This document shows, in pieces, positions 1 through 6,347 of a stretch of 64,000 nt of DNA (position 1 is its first letter; every line of letters starts with the position of its first letter). Source of the stretch: Dyadobacter jiangsuensis (lineage in GTDB: Bacteria > Bacteroidota > Bacteroidia > Cytophagales > Spirosomataceae); NCBI RefSeq assembly GCF_003014695.1, contig NZ_PYAS01000010.1:186001-250000 (forward strand), read 5' to 3'. The notes below the pieces were generated by a model. That model did no database searches. It worked only from the letters and a program-made list of their open reading frames with translations, and was not told the origin of the DNA. The position numbers and the translations under genes were made by a program.

Positions 1-2
1 CA

Positions 3-296
3 TCCGCCAGCCTCGATGACAAAGATTTCCAGGGCAACACCCGCAAGCTGAACCACGAGGCTAAAACATACCTCTACGAAAACCTCGACAAGATGGGTTA
101 CAAATACATCCCGTCATACACCAACTTCGTGCTCTTCCCGATCTCCATTTCGGGTAAGGAGCTGCTCACCAAGATGACCGCCAAAGGCATCGCCGTACGC
201 TCGTTCGACGTCGCCGGCAAGCCGTGGTGCCGTGTGAGCATCGGTACGATGGATGAAATGAAGGCGTTCGTGGGCGCGTTGGGCGCGCTGAGCTGA
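3..296 (+). CDS. Aminotransferase, class I/II (HisC-like), C-terminal fragment
   Basis: The frame is open from base 3 to the TGA ending at 296, so only about the last 97 codons are in the window and the start lies upstream. The blocks 'SYTNFVLF', 'GIAVRSFD' and 'WCRVSIGT' are typical of the small C-terminal domain of fold-type I PLP aminotransferases of the histidinol-phosphate aminotransferase group, where an Arg in the RVSIGT block binds the substrate carboxylate. The PLP-binding lysine would lie upstream, so the substrate cannot be set: histidinol phosphate or another amino acid is possible. The gene is followed directly by a repeat array, with no ordinary terminator visible. Confidence 0.8.
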   Translation, partial: SASLDDKDFQGNTRKLNHEAKTYLYENLDKMGYKYIPSYTNFVLFPISISGKELLTKMTAKGIAVRSFDVAGKPWCRVSIGTMDEMKAFVGALGALS

Positions 297-310
297 GGTG
301 GCGTGATGTT

Positions 311-555
311 ACGTCAAATGTTTGTCAGGTGTGGTCATTTGTAGTCAAGTGTGGGTCAGGTATTGTCATGTGTGGTCATTGATTGTCAGATATAGTCAAG
401 AATAGTCAATTATTGAGAGGAGAAAAAACAGCCTCTAATGACTATTCCTGACAATACTTAACCATTTCCGACCACAAATGACCACTACCTGACTACAAAT
501 GGCAACACGTGACAATACCTGACCCACACCTGACAATACCTGACCACCACCTGAC
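311..555. repeat. Inverted array of GTCA decamers
   Basis: The core GTCA recurs about every 10 bases from 313 to 408 (313, 324, 334, 344, 355, 365, 375, 385, 395, 405). After a centre near 410-435 its complement TGAC recurs from 438 to 555. Bases 349-368 and 510-529 are an exact 20-bp inverted repeat, and the rest of the arms match imperfectly. The array fills the gap between the aminotransferase stop and the AEC permease start. The short frames through it are built only of repeat units and are not genes. Function unknown; a strong hairpin, a transcription terminator or a protein-binding array are all possible. Confidence 0.85.
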
Positions 556-670
556 CAAGAAGTTACCAGATTTTCACTCCTGTTACAATACCTCGTTACA
601 ACACTCCGCGAAAGCGACACTCCTCTTTAATCTTCGATACGCTCCTATTACTATTTAAATATTCCTGACC

Positions 671-1771
671 ATGAGTGACGCATTACAAAAAACCATCACG
701 CTATTATTACTAATTGCTTTGGGATTGTTGCTCAAAAGCAAATTCAAGAACAAGGACCAAACCAACGGCATCAAGGAGATCATCCTCTCCGTAGCGCTAC
801 CCTCAACGATATTTATCTCTTTAATGAAAATCGACATCGATTCGTCGATGTTCGTGATTCCGCTCGTTACGCTGATCTTCAACTTCCTGATGTTCTTTTC
901 CGCGCCGCTCGCATTCGCATTGTTTGGAATAGAAAAGAACAGCCCCACCGGCCGCACGCTGATGATGCTTATTCCTTCACTGGCACCGGGGTTGTCGTGC
1001 TTCCCGTTCATTGCCGAGTTTTTGGGTGAAAAGAGCCTCGCCATCGCCGCATTGGCCGATGTGGGTAACAAGTTCTTCGTGCTCATTTCGCTCTACATTC
1101 TCGCGATGAATATGTTCCTCAAAAACAGCGATGACAAGGAGACCAAAATGGGCGGCAAGCTGAAAAGTCTTTTCGCGAGCATGTTTCAGGAGCCGATTAA
1201 CCTGCTCATTTTCATTGCCATCATCCTGCTTAGCCTGGGAATCAATTACAGCAAGCTGCCGCCGTTGGTCGTGGATATCTTTGACAAAACGAGCGCAATG
1301 ATGACGCCGCTGGTACTACTCTTTATCGGCCTTGCCGTGCAACTAAAAGAGGGCAAGAAGCGTATCGTTGCGAGTATACTGTTCTTCCGCGCGGGTATTA
1401 CGATGCTCATCAGCGCGGGGATGATCTACGTCCTGAACATTAACGACCAGAATATGGTGTTACTAGCGATCGTGATTCCGCTGAGCGCAGCCAGTTTCTG
1501 GCCGCTCGCCCACATTTCCGCATTCAACCTGCGGGAAGACGCGAAAGGCATGGCCAAGGAAAAAAGAACATTTGATCTGGAACTGGCTGTGTTGTTACTT
1601 GCATTTTCTTTACCATTCTCAACGATATTAATTTTAGCCATTTTGTCTTCCGGTTCATTCTTTGCACATACCTCTACGCTCATTACAGCCGGGCTGATCC
1701 TGATCTGCCTCGGTGCTGTACCGAATGTACTCAGTAAGGTATTTGTCAAAGTGTCGAAGGCATCCTCATAA
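671..1771 (+). CDS. AEC (auxin efflux carrier)-family permease
   Basis: This 366-residue protein is almost entirely hydrophobic, with about ten membrane spans in two halves separated by a charged cytoplasmic stretch near residues 150-170 ('KNSDDKETKMGGK'). The size, two-half layout and polar breaks inside helices ('SVALPSTIF' early, 'IPLSAASF' late) fit the AEC permease family of the bile acid/auxin transporter superfamily, which exports small organic anions or couples them to cations. The ATG at 671 is the first start after the repeat array. Only 11 bp separate its stop from the Hint-domain gene, so co-transcription is likely. The substrate cannot be predicted. Confidence 0.7.
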   Translation: MSDALQKTITLLLLIALGLLLKSKFKNKDQTNGIKEIILSVALPSTIFISLMKIDIDSSMFVIPLVTLIFNFLMFFSAPLAFALFGIEKNSPTGRTLMMLIPSLAPGLSCFPFIAEFLGEKSLAIAALADVGNKFFVLISLYILAMNMFLKNSDDKETKMGGKLKSLFASMFQEPINLLIFIAIILLSLGINYSKLPPLVVDIFDKTSAMMTPLVLLFIGLAVQLKEGKKRIVASILFFRAGITMLISAGMIYVLNINDQNMVLLAIVIPLSAASFWPLAHISAFNLREDAKGMAKEKRTFDLELAVLLLAFSLPFSTILILAILSSGSFFAHTSTLITAGLILICLGAVPNVLSKVFVKVSKASS

Positions 1772-1782
1772 TCCAACACCGC

Positions 1783-2367
1783 ATGAAATTTCTGACCACC
1801 AGTATTTTTTCACTCCTGTCACTCACCATTTTTGCCCAAACCGAAATAGCGGCCGTCAGCAGCATTCAATCGCAGGCGACGATCCGCATTTCGAAAAGTA
1901 CCAAGCGGTGCAAATATTTCTCGGCTAATGCGCCGGTGACGATGGCCGACGGCAGCGTCAAATCCATCGCGGAGGTGCGCGTGGGTGAGCATGTGAAGAC
2001 GTGCAAAGACGGCAAGACGGCGACTACACAAGTAAAGCAGATCGACGTTTTCAACCAGCCTACTTCGGCATTGACGGCGGTGTATCTGCGCCCGGCAGAG
2101 GAAAACACATCGGGGTCGCCGATCGTACCCGCATTGTTGCTCGAAGCCACTCCGCATCATTACGTGCAAACGAACCATGGAAGAAAACGCATGAAAAGGC
2201 TCTCGAAAAAAGATATCCTCTACCATTACGAACCCTCTACGGGCATTGTATCGTCGTGGAAAGTGGGCGCGGTACAGGAAAATGCGAGGCGTGTAAGCAA
2301 GGCCTATAACCTGGAAACGGTCGACGGTACTTACCTGGTCGACAATGTGATGGTCGCCAACAACTGA
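1783..2367 (+). CDS. Secreted stand-alone Hint-domain protein
   Basis: The 194-residue protein opens with a signal peptide (MKFLTTSIFS..., cleavage likely after FAQ). A Hint (hedgehog/intein) fold begins at Cys43. The visible Hint blocks are the leading Cys with 'APVTMADGSVKSIAEVRVG', the block-B-like 'EATPHHY', 'LSKKDIL', and a terminal 'AYNLETVDGTYLVDN' ending in VANN. In the family the first Cys makes an N-S acyl shift. Here the usual His-Asn end is Asn-Asn and no C-terminal flank follows, so full splicing is unlikely, while cleavage at Cys43 is conceivable. It lies 11 bp after the AEC permease and is closed by a strong terminator. Its role is unknown. Confidence 0.72.
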   Translation: MKFLTTSIFSLLSLTIFAQTEIAAVSSIQSQATIRISKSTKRCKYFSANAPVTMADGSVKSIAEVRVGEHVKTCKDGKTATTQVKQIDVFNQPTSALTAVYLRPAEENTSGSPIVPALLLEATPHHYVQTNHGRKRMKRLSKKDILYHYEPSTGIVSSWKVGAVQENARRVSKAYNLETVDGTYLVDNVMVANN

Positions 2368-2393
2368 TCTTATTATTTACTCAACAATCCGGT

Positions 2394-2423
2394 AAGGCCC
2401 CGCTCGCGGGGCTTTATTTTTTT
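2394..2423 (+). terminator. Rho-independent terminator after the Hint gene
   Basis: GCCCCG (397-402), loop CTCG and CGGGGC (407-412) form a GC-rich stem, extended by AAG/TTT pairs and followed by a T-rich tail. It ends the AEC-Hint unit 27 bases after the stop codon. Confidence 0.9.
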
Positions 2424-2492
2424 GGTCTGCTTCAAAACCTTTTACGACCTTTGCACTTCATTTTTGAGCAGGACAAATACATTTAATATACT

Positions 2493-3551
2493 TTGGCAGC
2501 AAATACCGCTTCATCCACACCCCGCGAGCTGGGTTTTACTTTCCCGGCCGAATGGGCTCCTCACCGCGCCACCTGGCTTACTTTCCCGCACAACGACGCC
2601 TCATGGCAGGGCGACAAGCTGGCCAAAATGCGGCCGCAATACCTGGCATTCATCAAGGCGATCAGCGAAGGAGAAAATGTGGGGATTATTGCCAACGACG
2701 AAGCATTGAAGCAGTTCATCATCGGCGAACTCGTCAAAACGGGCGTTGATCTGTCTAAAATTGAATTCATCGTCAAACCGACCAACGACGCCTGGTGCCG
2801 CGACCACGGCCCCTCTTTTGTAATAAACCCCAAAACCGGCGAAAAACTGATCGTCGACTGGGGGCATAATGCCTGGGGCGGCAAATATCCGCCTTATGAC
2901 GACGATAACCGCACACCTCGCGCGGTGGCCGAATACCTGAACCTCCCGGTTGTCAATCCCGGTATCATCATGGAAGGCGGTTCGGTGGAATTCAATGGTG
3001 CAGGCAGCCTGCTGACCAGCAAATCGTGCCTGCTGAATCCGAACCGCAATCCGCATTTAAACCAGGCGCAAATCGAGCAGCTGTTATGCGACTACTACGG
3101 CATCGAGCAGGTGCTTTGGGTGGAAGACGGCATCGTAGGCGACGACACCGACGGCCATATCGACGATACCACGCGATTTGTGAATGAAGATACCATCGTT
3201 GCCTGCGTCGAAACCGATCGCAACGACGAGAACTTCGCGGTGTTGAATACGAACCTGCAAATGCTGAAAGCAATGCGTTTGCTGAACGGAAAGCAGCCGA
3301 ATATCATCGAACTGCCCATGCCGAAAGCCGTCATCATCGACGATTTCCGCACGCCCGGTTCCTATGCCAACTTCCTGATCTGCAACGCGGGCGTCATTGT
3401 GCCGGTATTTAATAACCCGCATGACCAGATTGCGATCGATATTCTCGAAAAAGCATTTAATGGCCGTAAAATCATTCCGCTTCTTGCTACGGAAATCATC
3501 TGGGGACAGGGCAGCTTCCACTGCCTGAGCCAGCAGGAGCCGCTGATCTAA
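2493..3551 (+). CDS. Agmatine deiminase / peptidylarginine deiminase-family protein
   Basis: The 352-residue protein is of the guanidino-group-modifying fold. Visible motifs are 'WCRDHGPSF' with Asp104, 'EGGSVEFNGAGSLLT' at 161-175, 'DGHIDDTTRF' with His222, and the C-terminal 'GQGSFHCLSQQEP' whose Cys344 would be the nucleophile. The family hydrolyses agmatine to N-carbamoylputrescine plus ammonia (the AguA route to putrescine). No signal peptide is seen, so it is probably cytoplasmic. The start is unusual: an in-frame TAA lies at 2484-2486 and the first usable codon is TTG at 2493; the next Met is residue 46. No aguB-like amidase is adjacent. Confidence 0.88.
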   Translation: MAANTASSTPRELGFTFPAEWAPHRATWLTFPHNDASWQGDKLAKMRPQYLAFIKAISEGENVGIIANDEALKQFIIGELVKTGVDLSKIEFIVKPTNDAWCRDHGPSFVINPKTGEKLIVDWGHNAWGGKYPPYDDDNRTPRAVAEYLNLPVVNPGIIMEGGSVEFNGAGSLLTSKSCLLNPNRNPHLNQAQIEQLLCDYYGIEQVLWVEDGIVGDDTDGHIDDTTRFVNEDTIVACVETDRNDENFAVLNTNLQMLKAMRLLNGKQPNIIELPMPKAVIIDDFRTPGSYANFLICNAGVIVPVFNNPHDQIAIDILEKAFNGRKIIPLLATEIIWGQGSFHCLSQQEPLI

Positions 3552-3590
3552 AAATAAAAGGCCGGGAGCAGCATGGCGACGCTTCCCGGC
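3551..3590 (-). terminator. Terminator between convergent genes
   Basis: GCCGGGA (3561-3567) pairs with TCCCGGC (3584-3590), extended by GC/GC with one bulge. On the minus strand the hairpin is followed by a T-rich run (bases 3551-3560), so it mainly serves the lipoprotein gene at 3603-4319 and may also stop the deiminase transcript. Confidence 0.65.
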
Positions 3591-3602
3591 TCTTGGGTTG
3601 CA

Positions 3603-4319
3603 TTATGGCTTCTTTCGGGTAATCAAAACCTCTTCCAGCACATATTTTCTCGACATGGAAGCGCCATCGTCCCATCTGAAATGTACCGACGGGTTCGCTG
3701 GATTAGCATAGGCCAGGATATTGTCCAGCAGCACAGGCCGGTCTTCCACAGTGATATTCCCACCCGATTTCAATACGGTCAGATTGAATTTCCTGGCACT
3801 CAAATTGAGGCTCACGATAATGGTGTGCGAAACCCCGGCCGGGATATTGCCCAGAACCTGCTCCCCTCCCGTAAAATTGGTCATCATACTAAGTTGACCC
3901 GCGTCGGTCAGGAACAATCGCGTAATCATTGCCGCCGAACCGTCGGTAACGTCAATGAGCAGACGCTCGCCTGAGCCTGAATGCGTGGCCGTAAAAAAGA
4001 ACCACATGGGTTGGGTAAAGTCCGTCGAGATTCCTTTGAAAGACAGAAACTGATTATGGGCCGTGAGTCCGGGCGTATTGATCTCGGTAAAAGTAAGCGC
4101 CTTCTGGCCAGCGGTAGCAGAGGCCGTCACCTTTATGCGAGGTTGGAGCTCGGTACTGTAAGTTATCTCGTCACCCGCCGGGTCCCCGGGGAGGTTTTTG
4201 GCCGGAAGCGAGCCAATTGTTTCACTTTCAAACTTCGATGTCAGAATGATTGTCGTCTTGCACGAGGCCAGTAACGTCGTAAGCAATAACGCATAGAGAA
4301 AAAGCCGGATGGTTTTCAT
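3603..4319 (-). CDS. Putative lipoprotein of unknown function
   Basis: I do not recognise the family. The start is placed at the ATG at 4319, where the protein begins 'MKTIRLFLYALLLTTLLASC', a signal peptide with a lipobox ending in Cys20. An upstream ATG would add 17 residues before this signal and is less likely. The remaining ~220 residues are rich in beta-type hydrophobic/Thr alternation ('HTIIVSLNLSARKFNLTVLKS', abbreviated here to 'HTIIVSLNLSARKF'), suggesting a beta-sandwich such as a concanavalin-like fold. It faces the deiminase gene and shares its terminator. It is probably anchored in the outer or inner membrane. Confidence 0.65.
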   Translation of the reverse strand: MKTIRLFLYALLLTTLLASCKTTIILTSKFESETIGSLPAKNLPGDPAGDEITYSTELQPRIKVTASATAGQKALTFTEINTPGLTAHNQFLSFKGISTDFTQPMWFFFTATHSGSGERLLIDVTDGSAAMITRLFLTDAGQLSMMTNFTGGEQVLGNIPAGVSHTIIVSLNLSARKFNLTVLKSGGNITVEDRPVLLDNILAYANPANPSVHFRWDDGASMSRKYVLEEVLITRKKP

Positions 4320-4447
4320 AAGTGCTTTGAGTTTGGTGTTTACCAAAAGTAGCACCCTGGTTACCTGCATTTCAGCGTATTTATACCCGCCTGATTATCC
4401 GGCTTTTGCTACGCACCGAAGGCGCAAAAATCCCGTATCCGGCTGCA

Positions 4448-4867
4448 TTACTGTCTGTCAAATTCATACCATGCAAGATGCGTGGCGTCATCACCCTGCA
4501 ATGCCGTGCTCGTCATCGTCAGTTTCTTGGGAGCCGCCAGCAAAGTAACCTCCACCAGCCGGTGGTTTTTATCCGTGTATGTAAAATGAAGTCTTTTTTC
4601 ATCCTTAACCTCAATTTCCGTCGCCGCATCCCGACTCAAAATCTCCGAACTATCACTTCTCACGACAACTTTCTGCATATCAAAATCCAGCAAATTAACA
4701 GAACGCCGCGTGATAACCCACGTATATTTGGATACAAAGCCATTGGGTGAGGCAATCGTAAATTTGTAGGTTCCAGTATAATTTTCGGAAGCGTCGCTCC
4801 GGACGGGATCGCGTTGGGCGCAGCCGGTAAAGAACAACACGGCGAGGATGAGGATAACGTTTTTCAT
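4448..4867 (-). CDS. Small putative lipoprotein
   Basis: About 140 residues from the ATG at 4867, beginning 'MKNVILILAVLFFTGCAQ', a clear lipoprotein signal with the acylated Cys at residue 16. The longer frame starting at 4918 would put 17 residues before the signal and reach almost to the GH25 stop. The mature part ('YTGTYKFTIASPNG', 'YTWVITRR', 'EVTLLAAPKKLTMTST') looks like an all-beta lipocalin-like or immunoglobulin-like domain, but no named family is evident. It lies about 57 bp downstream of the GH25 lysozyme gene on the same strand and may be co-transcribed with it. Confidence 0.65.
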   Translation of the reverse strand: MKNVILILAVLFFTGCAQRDPVRSDASENYTGTYKFTIASPNGFVSKYTWVITRRSVNLLDFDMQKVVVRSDSSEILSRDAATEIEVKDEKRLHFTYTDKNHRLVEVTLLAAPKKLTMTSTALQGDDATHLAWYEFDRQ

Positions 4868-4924
4868 AGCAGCAGTTCTGTTGAGGATGTAACTGATACT
4901 AATACGTAAGTAACTCAAATTAAA

Positions 4925-5731
4925 TTATTCAGCATCCGCCAAATTTTCCCAATCGGCGCGCTCGTGGAGAAATACATTATAATCGACAAATCCGCGGATG
5001 CCGTCGACCCAGCCTTTTTCGCTGTGCTGCCAGAATAGTACGTGCGCGTCGGACGCGAGGTCGTTCAGGTGCGTGCGCGAGTAGCCCGCGAGCCAAAGGG
5101 GATATTCATCGAAGTTTCCGGCAATGTATTTTTTGTAATAATGCTCGTTGACGTAAATGATAGGCTTTACACCATAATGCGCCTCGATGAGCGTAAGCCA
5201 GTTGCGGACGCCTTTGATAATGATGTCGTCCGGCTTGCCGCCATTTACTTCCAGGTCGAGCACAGGCGGTAAATCGCCCGCTTCCATTCGCACCTGACCG
5301 ATGAAATTATCGACCTGGCGGTCGGACATGACCCGCGGATTATAGAAATGGTAAGCACCGCGCTTCATCCCCACCCTTTCGGCTTCGGCCCAGTTCCGTT
5401 TGAACTGCCTGTCGAGGTGCGTAGCGCCTTCGGTGGCTTTGATGTACACGAAATCGATGCTTACATTTTCAGAGCGGGCGTTTTTGAGCTTATCCCAGTT
5501 GATCTTCGCATTGTGGTGCGACACGTCGATCCCATGGACCGCGTAACGAAGCGGCAGCTTGATGCCGAACTTGCTGATAAACTCCCATTGGTTTTCGTCT
5601 GTCCGGTCGTTCCACCAGATCAGCCCGCCAATCACTACCACAACGGCCCCGATAATGGCCCAACCCTTTGCCGGGAGGGGTTTCAGGTATTTTACATTAC
5701 TTAACGAGGTGCGGGTCTTCTTTTTTGCCAT
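4925..5731 (-). CDS. Membrane-anchored GH25 lysozyme-family protein
   Basis: The start is taken at the ATG at 5731 (MAKKKTRTS), three codons inside the longest frame. A short basic cytoplasmic part is followed by one membrane span around residues 25-42 (WAIIGAVVVVIGGLIWW), then a glycoside hydrolase family 25 domain. Motifs are 'GIDVSHHNAKINWDKLK', 'FVYIKATEG', 'RGAYHFYNP', 'PPVLDLEVNG' (acidic catalytic residues), 'IIYVNEHYY' and 'FWQHSEKGWVDGI'. GH25 enzymes cut beta-1,4 bonds in peptidoglycan, so this is probably a periplasm-facing muramidase used in wall remodelling. The lipoprotein at 4448-4867 follows on the same strand. Confidence 0.88.
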   Translation of the reverse strand: MAKKKTRTSLSNVKYLKPLPAKGWAIIGAVVVVIGGLIWWNDRTDENQWEFISKFGIKLPLRYAVHGIDVSHHNAKINWDKLKNARSENVSIDFVYIKATEGATHLDRQFKRNWAEAERVGMKRGAYHFYNPRVMSDRQVDNFIGQVRMEAGDLPPVLDLEVNGGKPDDIIIKGVRNWLTLIEAHYGVKPIIYVNEHYYKKYIAGNFDEYPLWLAGYSRTHLNDLASDAHVLFWQHSEKGWVDGIRGFVDYNVFLHERADWENLADAE

Positions 5732-5800
5732 ACCGTGCAAAATTAAGAAAGATCGCTATTCCCGGCATATCGCCATTCATTTTCCATAATTACCACTCAT

Positions 5801-5842
5801 GTACTATGTAATGCATAGTACCTTATATAGCCCATATATTTG
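5801..5842 (+). promoter_or_regulatory. Candidate promoter with inverted repeat upstream of the 5889 gene
   Basis: GTACTATG (5801-5808) and CATAGTAC (5814-5821) are a perfect 8-bp inverted repeat with a 5-base spacer. A Bacteroidota-type -7 box TATATTTG follows at 5835-5842, 47 bases before the ATG. The repeat sits where a -33 box would be and no TTG is present, so an activator or repressor site is plausible (inference). Confidence 0.45.
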
Positions 5843-5888
5843 AATCAACAAAACGGAATTATTAGCCATCATTTAAAAGAACATAGCC

Positions 5889-6269
5889 ATGAAACCTTCA
5901 ATTAAAGCAATCGCAATGACAATGGTAATCGCTGCTACCTTCGCATTCAATTCTTTCGCAGAGGATAAAGAAAGCAAAAAAGCAGCGGCATTCGGAACCG
6001 GTATTTTCGCTTCCAACAGCGGTAAGATCCACATCAACGTCGACAAATACACCGACAGCAAAGCCGTTGTATTGATCAGCAACCGCAGCGGCGCCACTTA
6101 CTACCGCGAGATAATCGGCCGTGACACCGAAAAGTTCAGAAAAACCTTCAATGTAAACGAGTTACCTGCCGGTACTTACACCATTGAAGTTTCTGCCAAC
6201 GGTCAGAAAACCGAAAAGAGCTTCGAAGTTTCCGAAATTCGCACCGAACGCCAGGTTTCCATCAAGTAA
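5889..6269 (+). CDS. Small secreted protein, beta-sandwich-like
   Basis: The 126-residue protein has an N-terminal signal peptide (MKPSIKAIAMTMVIAATFAF..., cleavage near SFA-ED). The mature region of about 100 residues contains 'KIHINVDKYTDSKAVVLISN', 'KTFNVNELPAGTYTIEVS' and 'KSFEVSEIR', the pattern of a small immunoglobulin-like or T9SS-tail-like beta-sandwich common in secreted Bacteroidota proteins, but without the usual large N-terminal cargo. A dedicated promoter with an inverted repeat precedes it and a strong terminator follows, so it is expressed alone. Function unknown. Confidence 0.75.
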   Translation: MKPSIKAIAMTMVIAATFAFNSFAEDKESKKAAAFGTGIFASNSGKIHINVDKYTDSKAVVLISNRSGATYYREIIGRDTEKFRKTFNVNELPAGTYTIEVSANGQKTEKSFEVSEIRTERQVSIK

Positions 6270-6288
6270 CCAGCCCTATCCTGTAAAC

Positions 6289-6323
6289 AAAATGGCCAGC
6301 TCCGACACCGGGCTGGCCATTTT
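6289..6323. terminator. Bidirectional terminator between the small secreted gene and leuS
   Basis: AAAATGGCCAGC (6289-6300) and GCTGGCCATTTT (6312-6323) form a perfect 12-bp stem with an 11-base loop. A/T runs on both sides let it act in both directions, on the convergent 5889 gene and on leuS. Confidence 0.9.
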
Positions 6324-6347
6324 GCATTTGTATTTTCAATCGGCAAA

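Noticed and set aside
311..555. CRISPR array
   Set aside because: Units are only 10 bp with no unique spacers, the orientation flips in the middle, and no cas gene is present.
435..620. 61-codon open frame on the minus strand
   Set aside because: It is made almost wholly of GTCA repeat units, so its open state comes from the repeat and not from coding selection.
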